From Oscillospiraceae bacterium (GTDB lineage Bacteria > Bacillota > Clostridia > Oscillospirales > Ruminococcaceae), in assembly GCA_017887325.1 (NCBI GenBank), contig JAGHIE010000011.1, forward strand, positions 62,001-126,000: a stretch of DNA of 64,000 nt. Reading direction: 5' to 3'. The translations under genes were made by a program, and so were the position numbers. Shown here piece after piece: positions 1 to 9,286 of this stretch (the first letter of the stretch is position 1; each line of letters opens with the position of its first letter). The notes beneath the pieces were generated by a model that made no database searches, was not told where the DNA came from, and worked only from the letters and a program-made list of their open reading frames with translations.

Positions 1-1
1 A

Positions 2-205
2 AAAATTGTAGATAATGGTGTTGGAATGAATAAAGATCGTCTGACAGAAATCACAGAGAAAGATAAGAAAAAAGAACATTTTAGTGGTATTGGTGTTAAT
101 AATGTTGATGATAGATTAAAATTAATCTATGGAAACGATTATGGAATAAATATAGAAAGCGAAGAAAACAAAGGAACAACTGTTACTATACGAATACCAA
201 TTTAA
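2..205 (+). CDS. C-terminal end of a YesM-like sensor histidine kinase (partial)
   Basis: This is the last 67 residues of a gene that begins before the window. The open frame starts at base 2 and ends with TAA at 203-205. It shows the end of a HATPase domain: DNGVGM (N/G1-box type), a short charged linker, then GIGVNNVDDRLKLIYG and a final GTTVTIRIPI strand. The phrase GIGVNNVDDRL followed by Y-G is typical of YesM/LytS-type kinases (HisKA_7TM/His_kinase class) that pair with AraC-type response regulators. The partner regulator and the signal are outside the window. A kinase placed just upstream of a giant glycan hydrolase gene makes control of that gene plausible, but this is inference. Confidence 0.85.
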   Translation, partial: KIVDNGVGMNKDRLTEITEKDKKKEHFSGIGVNNVDDRLKLIYGNDYGINIESEENKGTTVTIRIPI

Positions 206-237
206 AACCTTATTGATTTTATCAATAAGGTTTTTTT
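206..237 (+). terminator. Rho-independent terminator after the kinase
   Basis: A perfect 12-bp stem (206-217 with 221-232), a TTT loop and a following T-run start one base after the kinase stop codon. This separates the kinase transcript from the large enzyme gene downstream. Confidence 0.9.
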
Positions 238-261
238 ATGTATTATAAAATATAATCTAAA

Positions 262-375
262 AAAAGTACTATAAATTTAATGTAAATATATAAAAAATAC
301 AAATATATTAAAAAAATACTATCATTGTGATAAAAAAGTAAAAAGATGAAAATATATTCATAAAAAAAATACTAT
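262..375 (+). repeat. Three A-tract + TACTAT direct repeats upstream of the GH30/GH43 gene
   Basis: A run of A followed by (G)TACTAT occurs three times, with TACTAT at 267-272, 317-322 and 370-375. The spacings of 50 and 53 bp are close to five helical turns. They lie in the 230-bp gap between the terminator at 237 and the start at 438, which holds no other gene. They could be regulator sites or chance in A-rich DNA. I do not see a convincing sigma-A promoter in this gap. Confidence 0.35.
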
Positions 376-437
376 TTGGACAAATACTCTTTATGTTATC
401 ATTTTTTCATAGAAAGATATCAGAAAGGAGTATAATA

Positions 438-3400
438 ATGAATAAAAGAAGAAAGCGTCAGCTAATATCAATAATAGCAACACTTGCTATGGGTATGACT
501 ATTATAAATCCTGCTGTTTATGCTAATGAATTAAAAGATAATTCAAAGGCTAATTTTGGAGATATAAAAGTAAATCCAGAAATACATTATCAAACACTAA
601 AAGGGTGGGGAACTTCTCTTTGTTGGTGGGGAAATATTATAGGCTCTTGGGGAGATGCGGATTACAATGGAAATCAAACTCCTGATAGAGAAGAAATAGC
701 AGAATTAGCGTTTTCTCCAGATTATTTAAATCTTAATATAGTAAGATACAATGTAGGTGGAGGAGATAAAGAAGACACATCAATAAAAAGATGTGAGGGT
801 CTAGTTCCAGGTTGGACTGAGGATATGACAGGAACAAAAGATGGAACTGGTGAATTTAATTCAGAAGCTTTTTATGCTAAAGATACAGAGAGTATGAGTG
901 ATGCTGGACAATTGTGGATGTTAGAACAAGCTAATAAATATCGCTCAGAAGAAAAAGATATAATTAATGAAGTTTTTTCTAATTCTCCACCATATTATAT
1001 GACAAAATCTGGTACATCTACAGGTGGTTGGAACGCAGAAAATAACTTAAAAGAAGATTGTTATGACGATTTTGCTACATATATGGCAAGAGCTACAAAA
1101 TGGATAGATAATAATCTTAAAACAAAATATGGTACAGGTGTTACATATGTAGAACCTATGAATGAACCAGATACAAATTATTGGGCTGCAGGAAGTACAA
1201 AACAAGAAGGTTGTACATTTGCACCAGGTGCAACCCAATCTGAAATGTTTAGACAAATGCAAACAGCATTAGATTCAGAAGGTTTATCAGATGTACAAAT
1301 TACAGGTACTGACGAAACTGCTCTTTGGAATGCAAACAATTCATTTAATCTTTTAGATGATGATGTAAAACAAAATATGACAACAATAGGTGCTCATACA
1401 TATAGTGGAAATGACAGCGAAAGAAAGACATTAAAACATACAGCACAGTCATATGATAAAGATTTATGGATGTCAGAAATTACAAGAGGTGGTGGTGCTC
1501 ACTGGGAAGGTAGCCATGACAGTATGGATGCAGTTAATGCTAAATCACAAAGTGAAGGTATTATGGCAGATTTAAAATACATGCAACCATCAGCATGGAT
1601 TGCTTGGCTTGTTGCTGACAGTGAGTATGAATGCTTACAAACAAATTCTAACTGGGGATTATTACATGCTGTTTTTGAAAAAGATGGACAACCAGTACCA
1701 GATTATCATACAAATTTAGTTGATAGTGAAGGTAACAGAAAAGAAGGTGTTCCGGGAGAAGGATACTGGGCTATTACAAAACAGTTCTACACAATGATGC
1801 AATATAGTAAATATCTAAAATCTGGTTATACAATGATAGATATTAAAGACGAAAATATGTGTGCAGCAATATCTCCAAATGGTGACGAATTAGTTATTGT
1901 AGCACAAAATTTTGGTGATGAAAGAACTACTACAGTAGACTTAACTCAATTTAAAGGAGCTAAAAGTGCTCAAGTATACCAAACTTCAGATGAAAATAGT
2001 TGTGAATTAATTGAAACACAAGATTTATCTGATAATGTTTTAGATATTACATTGCCAACAAATTCTGTTACAACTTATGTAATAAAAGCTGATGACTCAA
2101 GTGCTATATGTAATATGGAAAACTATTCTGAAATTGTAGATGCTGATGTAGTAAAACCTGATTCAGAATGGACTGCAGATACAGACAAATTTATATATGA
2201 AGGTTCATGGGGTGAATCTGCTGATGAATTTGGTGGTGGAAAATATACAACAGAAGCTAACACATCAGTGACATTTACTTTTGAAGGTGACCAAGCTGCT
2301 ATATATGGTACTAAAGGCGAAGAAGCTGGAAAAGTAAATATTTCAGTTGACGGTGGCGAAGCTAAAGAAGTTGATTTAAATGCAGAAGGTAAAGATGGAG
2401 AAGCATTAATATACTACACAGGAAAATTAGATAATACAAAGCATACAATAAAAATAACAAAAGCAGAAGGTTATGAAGAAAAACTATTAGAAATCAACCA
2501 TGCTAAAGTCATACATGGAGAATTTATTGAATATGCAGAAGAAATTCAAGCATTAAATCCTACATATACAGTAAATGGTGTAAAACCAGTATTACCTGAA
2601 AAAGTTAATGTTATTTCAAACAAAGGAAATGTAACAGAAAAAGAAGTTGTTTGGAATACAGAAGGTGTTGATTTTACAGAAGATATAACTCTAGAAGGTA
2701 TAGTAGAAGGTATTGAAGAAAAAGCAACAATAGATGTAAAAGTTGTTGCAGAAAATACAGCTTACTTTATCGACTGCAATACATTAGATTCAACAAATTA
2801 TACATTTATCGATACATATGCAGATTTATTAAATGAAGTTGCTGACAAGAAATACGAAGAAGGTTCTTGGGGATATGCTGAAGAATATGGAGCATATGAT
2901 GGAGATAACACCGACATGTATGATAGTGGTTGGTGGGCTAAAGAAGGTCAAACTATTAAATATACAATTCCACTAGATAAAGGTGAATACAAAGTTAAAT
3001 TTGGATTTAAAGAATGGTGGACAGATTCTAATCGTAGTCGTTCTATGAAAGTTTATATGACTCAAGGTGAAACTAGAGAAGAACTTGGAACAACAAACAC
3101 ATGGAATGGACAAAACTATTGGAATAGTGAAGAATTTGAAGTTAAATGTGAAAACTCTGGAAATGTTACTTTTGAAATAGAAAAGAACAATGAAGGAGAT
3201 CCAGTTTTATCATTTATACAAATTAATAAAGTTTTAGATACTGCTAAATTAAAAGAAGTTTTAAAACAAGCTGAAGATATAGATGAAAGTAAATATCCTA
3301 CAAGTAAAGTTGAAGCTTTAGAAAAAGCTGTAAAATCAGGACAAGAACTTCTTTATAAAGCAAGTACAACACAAGATAAAATTGATGAAGCTATAACAAA

Positions 3401-6347
3401 TATTGAAAAAGCTTTAGAAAATCTTGAAACTGATACAGGTTTAGAATTAACACAAGAACAAGTAGAAGCAAATGATTATGTTCTTTATACTGTAAACTGT
3501 GGTACTCCTGATGTAGATGTTTTACCAAATCCAAATAGTGAAAGATTAGGATTATTACAATCATCTTTTGATAAAGAACTTGGTGAAGATAAAGAAACAG
3601 GAGCTACATGGGGATTGAATGCTGAAACTGATTATTCTAAATATGCAAAATATAATGAAAATGCAACAGATATAGGTGCAAGTTTTGTTTATATGTCAGA
3701 AGATGCAGAATTTGACAAGTATAAGAGTGAAATAGGTTATTCTTTTGAAGTTCCAGATAGTATTGAAGGTATGGAAGAAGATACTTATGAAGTTACAGTA
3801 GCATTCAAGTTACCAAACTGGGATAGCCGTTTAGTAAATGTAATGTTAGAAGATACTACTGTTGCAACTGATATTTCACTTGAACCATATGGTTGGGTAT
3901 GCAATACATATACAACCAAAGTAACAGATGGTGAATTAAATGTAGCTGTAAAAGCTCCAAGAAGATCATCAACAAAACAAGACCCTATCTTAAATTACAT
4001 TAAAGTTAGAGCTGTAAAAGATACAACACCAGAAATTCCTAATTACACATCATTTACAGGTGTAGCTGGAGAAACAATGTACGATACAAATGGTAATCAA
4101 ATCCAAGCACACGGTGGACAAATTCAAAAATTGACAGTAGATGGTGTTACAAAATGGTATTGGATAGGTGAAGACAAAACAAACGATTATCGTCCATGTG
4201 GTGGTATTAGAGTATATAGTTCTGAAGATTTATACAATTGGAAAGATGAAGGAACTGTTTTAAAAACTATGGAAAACATGGAACAATTTGAAACAGATCC
4301 ATACTTTAAAGAATTATATGGAAATGAATCTCAAGAGCAAAAAGAAGCAGTATTTGTTGACTTAGATAAAAATAACTGTGTTATGGAGCGTCCAAAGATG
4401 CTTTATAATGAAAAGACTGGAAAATATGTAATTTGGTTCCATGCAGATGGTAGATATCCAGGTAGTGACGCTGACTATGGAAAAGCTAAAGCAGGTGTTG
4501 CTATTAGTGATAGCCCAACAGGACCTTTCAAATTATTAGGAAGTTACAAACTAAATTATCATGATGATCCAAATGCTGACCATGGTTATGACGGATGGGA
4601 AGGCAGAGGTTCTGTTCGTGATATGAACTTATTTAAAGATGATGATGGAACAGCATATGTTATTTACTCATCAGAAGGAAATAGAACAACATTTATTTCT
4701 AAATTAAACGATGAATATACAGCTCTTGCTGTTGACAGAGATGAAGCAGAAGAAGGAAAAGATTTTACAAGAAACTTTGTAGGTTGGTCTAGAGAAGCAC
4801 CAGCAATGTTTAAATATAAAGATAAATATTATATTATAAACTCAGGTTGTACTGGTTGGAGTCCAAATCCTGCTCAATACTTTGTAGGAGATAGCCCAAT
4901 GGGACCATTTGAATCAATGGGTGACCCTTGTACAGATTGGGGTAGTGGAACAACTTATGATACACAAAGTACTTGTGTTATACCAGTAGATGCAGAAAAT
5001 GGTAAATTTATTTACATGGGTGATAGATGGAATTCAGGAGATTTAAGTGAATCAAGATATGTTTGGTTACCAATAGAATTCCAACCAGGAAATAAAATTG
5101 CTATTAGAAGATATGAAAACTGGACATTAGATGAATTAGATGGAAAAGGTTTATTTGAAGTTAAAACAGAAATTCAAAAAACAGTTTCATCTGTTGACGA
5201 AATAGAAAGTATACTTCCTTCAGAAGTAACTATAACTTATGGAACAGATGAAGAAAAAACACCTGTAACATGGGAAATAGGAGAATACGATAAAGATAAA
5301 TTAGGTACTGTAACAGTAACAGGAACACTTACTGAGAAAGATAGAACTTTTATACATGATATACATGTTGTAAAAGAAAATACAAAATATTTCTTGGATA
5401 GTGGTGCAAAAGAATCAGAGTATTTTGATAATGCAAAAGATGTGCTTAAAGACAAATTATTGAATAATTCACCTGACCAAAAATATACTACAGAAAATCA
5501 CGCAGGTTATACTGGTGTTACAGAGGAAGAAAATAGTGAAAACTTTGATATTGGCTTACATGACGGTAGAAATTATATAGAAACAGGTTGGTGGGCTAGT
5601 AAAGATAAGAATATCGAATACGCATTTGATTTAAAAGCTGGAGAATATACTGTTTCAACTGGTTTCCAAGAATGGTGGAACGCTAATAGAAACATGAAAG
5701 TTACAGTTATGGCAGGAGAAGAAGTTCTTGCAGAACAAGAATTTACTTTAACTGGTAGTGATTCTGATAAACAAATTAATCAATCATTTAAACTAGAAAA
5801 AGATGAAACTGTAAAAGTAATTGTAAGTAAAATAGAAGGTTCTGACCCAGTTTTAAGTTGGATTGCTGTTTTAGGTGAAGAAACAGAAAAACCACAAGTT
5901 GATAAAACACAACTAGAAGCTAAAATTTCAGAAGTTGTTGCAGATATTCAAGCTACAAATAAAGATGAATATACATCAGTGTCTTATGAATTATACAAAG
6001 CATCAGCTGATAAAGCAGTTGAAGTAGCTCAATCAGTATTAACAGATGAAAACTCAACTCAAGAACAAGTAAATAAAGCAATTGAAGATTTATATGTAGC
6101 ATATGAACAAGCAAAACAAGACTTAGTTACAATAGAATCTGTTTTGCAAACTGGAATTGATGAAAATACAGTTGAAGAAACAGAAAAAGATAAATATACT
6201 GCTGAGTCTTGGAAAGTATATGAAGAAGCTTTAAAATATGCACAAAGTTTAATTGGTACAAAACCTAGTGAAGAAGTTGTAAATAAAGCAATTGATGATT
6301 TAAAACAAGCTAAAGAAAGTTTAGAATTAGTTGATACTACTCCATAA
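438..6347 (+). CDS. Secreted multidomain GH30 + GH43_24-like arabinogalactan hydrolase, cut by an in-frame stop
   Basis: Start ATG 438 is chosen over the upstream in-frame start at 393 because AGAAAGGAG lies 7 bases before it and a signal peptide follows (residues 1-29, VYA/N cleavage). Of 1969 residues, about 45-500 form a GH30 domain (KGWGTSLCWWGN; acid/base Glu243 in MNEP; nucleophile Glu347 in WMSEITRG), closest by eye to subfamily 5 endo-beta-1,6-galactanases. About 1200-1560 form a GH43 domain resembling subfamily 24 exo-beta-1,3-galactanases (IQAHGGQI, MERPKMLYN, REAPAMF, YDTQSTC, where a Gln replaces the usual base). Around these lie Big_4-like modules, three beta-sandwich modules that look carbohydrate-binding, and FIVAR repeats. 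The inferred job is breaking the beta-1,6 and beta-1,3 galactan of type II arabinogalactan outside the cell. TAA at 6345-6347 removes a third terminal FIVAR repeat and the anchor, both encoded in frame just downstream. Confidence 0.85.
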   Translation: MNKRRKRQLISIIATLAMGMTIINPAVYANELKDNSKANFGDIKVNPEIHYQTLKGWGTSLCWWGNIIGSWGDADYNGNQTPDREEIAELAFSPDYLNLNIVRYNVGGGDKEDTSIKRCEGLVPGWTEDMTGTKDGTGEFNSEAFYAKDTESMSDAGQLWMLEQANKYRSEEKDIINEVFSNSPPYYMTKSGTSTGGWNAENNLKEDCYDDFATYMARATKWIDNNLKTKYGTGVTYVEPMNEPDTNYWAAGSTKQEGCTFAPGATQSEMFRQMQTALDSEGLSDVQITGTDETALWNANNSFNLLDDDVKQNMTTIGAHTYSGNDSERKTLKHTAQSYDKDLWMSEITRGGGAHWEGSHDSMDAVNAKSQSEGIMADLKYMQPSAWIAWLVADSEYECLQTNSNWGLLHAVFEKDGQPVPDYHTNLVDSEGNRKEGVPGEGYWAITKQFYTMMQYSKYLKSGYTMIDIKDENMCAAISPNGDELVIVAQNFGDERTTTVDLTQFKGAKSAQVYQTSDENSCELIETQDLSDNVLDITLPTNSVTTYVIKADDSSAICNMENYSEIVDADVVKPDSEWTADTDKFIYEGSWGESADEFGGGKYTTEANTSVTFTFEGDQAAIYGTKGEEAGKVNISVDGGEAKEVDLNAEGKDGEALIYYTGKLDNTKHTIKITKAEGYEEKLLEINHAKVIHGEFIEYAEEIQALNPTYTVNGVKPVLPEKVNVISNKGNVTEKEVVWNTEGVDFTEDITLEGIVEGIEEKATIDVKVVAENTAYFIDCNTLDSTNYTFIDTYADLLNEVADKKYEEGSWGYAEEYGAYDGDNTDMYDSGWWAKEGQTIKYTIPLDKGEYKVKFGFKEWWTDSNRSRSMKVYMTQGETREELGTTNTWNGQNYWNSEEFEVKCENSGNVTFEIEKNNEGDPVLSFIQINKVLDTAKLKEVLKQAEDIDESKYPTSKVEALEKAVKSGQELLYKASTTQDKIDEAITNIEKALENLETDTGLELTQEQVEANDYVLYTVNCGTPDVDVLPNPNSERLGLLQSSFDKELGEDKETGATWGLNAETDYSKYAKYNENATDIGASFVYMSEDAEFDKYKSEIGYSFEVPDSIEGMEEDTYEVTVAFKLPNWDSRLVNVMLEDTTVATDISLEPYGWVCNTYTTKVTDGELNVAVKAPRRSSTKQDPILNYIKVRAVKDTTPEIPNYTSFTGVAGETMYDTNGNQIQAHGGQIQKLTVDGVTKWYWIGEDKTNDYRPCGGIRVYSSEDLYNWKDEGTVLKTMENMEQFETDPYFKELYGNESQEQKEAVFVDLDKNNCVMERPKMLYNEKTGKYVIWFHADGRYPGSDADYGKAKAGVAISDSPTGPFKLLGSYKLNYHDDPNADHGYDGWEGRGSVRDMNLFKDDDGTAYVIYSSEGNRTTFISKLNDEYTALAVDRDEAEEGKDFTRNFVGWSREAPAMFKYKDKYYIINSGCTGWSPNPAQYFVGDSPMGPFESMGDPCTDWGSGTTYDTQSTCVIPVDAENGKFIYMGDRWNSGDLSESRYVWLPIEFQPGNKIAIRRYENWTLDELDGKGLFEVKTEIQKTVSSVDEIESILPSEVTITYGTDEEKTPVTWEIGEYDKDKLGTVTVTGTLTEKDRTFIHDIHVVKENTKYFLDSGAKESEYFDNAKDVLKDKLLNNSPDQKYTTENHAGYTGVTEEENSENFDIGLHDGRNYIETGWWASKDKNIEYAFDLKAGEYTVSTGFQEWWNANRNMKVTVMAGEEVLAEQEFTLTGSDSDKQINQSFKLEKDETVKVIVSKIEGSDPVLSWIAVLGEETEKPQVDKTQLEAKISEVVADIQATNKDEYTSVSYELYKASADKAVEVAQSVLTDENSTQEQVNKAIEDLYVAYEQAKQDLVTIESVLQTGIDENTVEETEKDKYTAESWKVYEEALKYAQSLIGTKPSEEVVNKAIDDLKQAKESLELVDTTP

Positions 6348-6788
6348 GAAGTAGATAAATCACAATTAGAAAATCTTTTGAATGATTGTAAACAATTTAA
6401 AGAAGAAGATTATACAAAAGATAGCTGGAATAATTATAAACAAGCTTTAGATACAGCAATGAATGTATATGAAAAAGCAGACGCTACACAAGATGAAGTA
6501 AATAAAACAATAGAGTTATTAGAAAAAGCTATAAAAGAGTTAAAACTAAAAGATGACTCAACAGGTGAAAAACCATCTGATGGTGGAAATAATAGTAACA
6601 ATAATAACAACAATAATAGCAATAATAATAACAACAATAATAACAATAATAATAGTAATAACAACAATAAAAATGACAATAACAATGTTGTAAAAACATC
6701 TGATGATTTGTTTGCATTACCTTTATTATTTGGTTGTGTAGTTTCTTTATTATCTTTATTTGTAATGAAAAAGAAAAAAGAAAAATAA
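6348..6788 (+). pseudogene. Detached C-terminal FIVAR repeat, Asn-rich linker and wall anchor of the GH30/GH43 protein
   Basis: These 146 codons continue the reading frame of the preceding gene after its TAA. They begin with E-V-D-K-S-Q-L-E, the same type of junction seen before the other FIVAR repeats. Then come one more FIVAR repeat, a poly-Asn/Ser linker and a C-terminal sorting signal: KTSD, a hydrophobic stretch of about 20 residues, and a KKKKEK tail. The first ATG in the piece (6378) has no good ribosome binding site, and there is no signal peptide, so independent expression of a useful protein is unlikely. Most likely one 2116-residue wall-anchored protein was split by a recent nonsense change or a sequencing error. 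Confidence 0.8.
6589..6687 (+). repeat. AAY (Asn/Ser) triplet tract
   Basis: About 100 bases of nearly pure AAT/AAC/AGY triplets encode the Asn/Ser-rich spacer before the wall anchor. Such tracts are prone to slippage. The minus-strand poly-Leu and poly-Tyr reading frames over it are artefacts of this composition. Confidence 0.85.
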
Positions 6789-6798
6789 AATCATAACA

Positions 6799-6836
6799 AA
6801 AAACACATAATCAGCTTTGGCTGATTATGTGTTTTT
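6799..6836 (+). terminator. Strong terminator after the GH30/GH43 locus
   Basis: A 17-bp perfect stem with AAAAACACATAATCAGC as its left arm, a TTTG loop and a T-run. It lies 10 bases after the anchor fragment stop, which supports one transcript covering both pieces of the split gene. Confidence 0.9.
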
Positions 6837-7000
6837 ACATAGATAGAATTATTTGATAGGTTACATAATTTTTGCAAAAATGCATAAAAAATAATTATGT
6901 ATTATATAAAAATAATAAAAAATATATATAAAATATAGACATAATAAATTTAAAATAGTATATTTAAATTGATAGATTTTAACAAAAATGAGGTGTATTT

Positions 7001-9265
7001 ATGCTTTTAGAAGAATTTCAAAATATAGTTAATAAAAAATATGGTAAAAAAATATCTGATTGTGACAACAGAGAAATTTATTATGCAATTTTAGATTTAG
7101 TAAAAACAAAAACATCTGAAAAAGAAATAATAGAAAATCAAAGAAAAGTATATTATATATCTGCTGAATTTTTAATAGGAAAGTTATTATCTAATAATTT
7201 AATTAATTTAGGTATATATGATGAAATTAAAAATATATTAAAACAAAACGATAAAAACTTATCAGAAATAGAAGAAATTGAACCAGAACCATCATTAGGT
7301 AATGGTGGATTAGGTAGATTAGCTTCATGTTTTTTAGATTCTATAGCAAGTTTAGGATTGAGTGGAGATGGAATAGGTTTAAATTATCATTTTGGATTAT
7401 TTAAGCAAAAATTTGAAGATAATCTTCAAAAAGAATACAAAAATGATTGGATAGAAAAAGAAAGTTGGCTCAATAAAACAGATGTAGTATTTGATATTAA
7501 CTTTGGAAATACAAAAGTTAAGTCTAGAATGTATGATATAGATATTGTTGGATATAATCATGGAATAAATAAACTGCATTTATTTGACTTAGAAACATTA
7601 GATGAAAACATAGTAAAAGATGGAATAAATTTTGATAAAGAAAATATAGAAAAAAATATTACTTTATTTTTATATCCAGATGATAGCGATGAAGCAGTTC
7701 GTTTATTGAGAATTTTTCAACAATATTTTATGGTGAGTAGTGGTGCTCAGTATATATTACAAGAAGAAAAGAGAAAAGGTCATAGTTTAAAAGATTTATA
7801 TAAACATATATGTATACAAATAAATGATACACACCCTACTATGATAATTCCTGAATTAATTTATTTATTAATGCAAGAGGGAATTAGAATGAAACAAGCT
7901 ATTGATATTGTTTCAAAAACTTGTGCTTATACAAACCATACAATATTATCAGAAGCTTTAGAAAAATGGCCAACTGAATATTTGTATAAAGTTGTTCCTC
8001 ACTTAATGCCTATAATTGAAGCTTTAAATATGATTGTATGTGAGAAATTTGAAGATAAAAAAGTGCATATTATAGATGATAATCAAGTAGTTCATATGGC
8101 TCATATTGATATTCATTTTGGTTATAGTGTAAATGGAGTTGCAAAACTTCACACAGAGATATTAAAAGACTCAGAACTTAATCATTTTTATAAAATATAC
8201 CCAGAAAAATTTAATAATAAGACCAACGGAATTACTTTTAGAAGGTGGTTATTAAGTTGTAATAATGAATTATCGGATTATATTACATCTTTAATAGGTG
8301 ACGAGTATAAAACAGATTCTACAAAGTTAGAAAATTTATTAAAATATGTTGATGAAGATGATGTATTGCAAAAAATTGATGAAATAAAATCTGAAAAGAA
8401 AAAACAATTAAAAGATTACTTAATGCAAACACAAGATATACAAATAGATGAAAATTCTATATTTGATATACAAATAAAGAGATTGCATGAGTATAAAAGA
8501 CAACAAATGAATGCTTTATATATCGTTTATAAATATTTGCAAATAAAAAAAGGTATTTTACCTAAACACCCAATAACATTTATATTTGGTGCTAAATCAG
8601 CTCCAGCATATATAATAGCAAAAGACATAATTCATTTTATTTTATGTATGCAAGAGATTATAGAAAACGATGAAGAAGTTTCAAAATATATCAAAATTGT
8701 TTTTGTTGAAAATTATAACGTATCAAAAGCAGAAAAACTTATACCAGCTTGTGATGTATCAGAACAAATTTCTCTTGCAAGTAAAGAGGCAAGTGGTACA
8801 GGAAATATGAAATTTATGCTTAATGGAGCTGTAACTTTGGGTACATTGGACGGTGCAAATGTAGAAATATCTGAACTAGTTGGAGAAGATAATATTTATA
8901 TTTTTGGAAAAAAATCTCAAACTGTAATAGAGCATTATCAAAATAAAGATTATGTATCAAAAGATTACTATAAAAATAGTCCTATAATTAAAGAAATAGT
9001 TGATTTTATAGTTGATGAAAAAGTTTTAAAAGTTGGACAAAAAGAAAACTTAGAAAGATTATATAATGAAATATTGAATAAAGACTGGTTTATGACTTTA
9101 TTAGATATTGAAGATTATATAAAAACAAAAGACAAAGTCTTTGATGATTATTTAGATAGAAAATCTTGGTTAAAAAAATCATTAATTAATATTGCAAAAT
9201 CAGGATTTTTCTCATCAGATAGAACTATCGCTGAATATAATAAAGATATATGGAAATTGAATTAA
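7001..9265 (+). CDS. glgP: Glycogen/maltodextrin phosphorylase
   Basis: A GT35 phosphorylase of 754 residues, slightly shorter than the 800-830 residues of many relatives. It releases glucose-1-phosphate from the non-reducing ends of alpha-1,4-glucans with PLP as cofactor. Visible family motifs are the N-terminal [21 protein letters not shown], the central QINDTHPTM, and the PLP lysine motif [13 protein letters not shown] followed by TLDGANVEI. The start ATG has GAGGTG 5 bases upstream. The 4-alpha-glucanotransferase follows after 21 bases, forming a two-gene operon for glycogen or imported maltodextrins. No glycogen synthase genes are in the window, so synthesis versus breakdown context cannot be judged. 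Glycogen versus maltodextrin preference is also open. Confidence 0.95.
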   Translation: MLLEEFQNIVNKKYGKKISDCDNREIYYAILDLVKTKTSEKEIIENQRKVYYISAEFLIGKLLSNNLINLGIYDEIKNILKQNDKNLSEIEEIEPEPSLGNGGLGRLASCFLDSIASLGLSGDGIGLNYHFGLFKQKFEDNLQKEYKNDWIEKESWLNKTDVVFDINFGNTKVKSRMYDIDIVGYNHGINKLHLFDLETLDENIVKDGINFDKENIEKNITLFLYPDDSDEAVRLLRIFQQYFMVSSGAQYILQEEKRKGHSLKDLYKHICIQINDTHPTMIIPELIYLLMQEGIRMKQAIDIVSKTCAYTNHTILSEALEKWPTEYLYKVVPHLMPIIEALNMIVCEKFEDKKVHIIDDNQVVHMAHIDIHFGYSVNGVAKLHTEILKDSELNHFYKIYPEKFNNKTNGITFRRWLLSCNNELSDYITSLIGDEYKTDSTKLENLLKYVDEDDVLQKIDEIKSEKKKQLKDYLMQTQDIQIDENSIFDIQIKRLHEYKRQQMNALYIVYKYLQIKKGILPKHPITFIFGAKSAPAYIIAKDIIHFILCMQEIIENDEEVSKYIKIVFVENYNVSKAEKLIPACDVSEQISLASKEASGTGNMKFMLNGAVTLGTLDGANVEISELVGEDNIYIFGKKSQTVIEHYQNKDYVSKDYYKNSPIIKEIVDFIVDEKVLKVGQKENLERLYNEILNKDWFMTLLDIEDYIKTKDKVFDDYLDRKSWLKKSLINIAKSGFFSSDRTIAEYNKDIWKLN

Positions 9266-9286
9266 TAAAGAAATAAGGTGATTAAA

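Noticed and set aside
6434-6717. Minus-strand open frames rich in Leu or Tyr/Cys over the Asn-rich tract
   Set aside because: They are the reverse complement of AAY triplets in a plausible plus-strand linker, with no ribosome binding site or recognisable domain.
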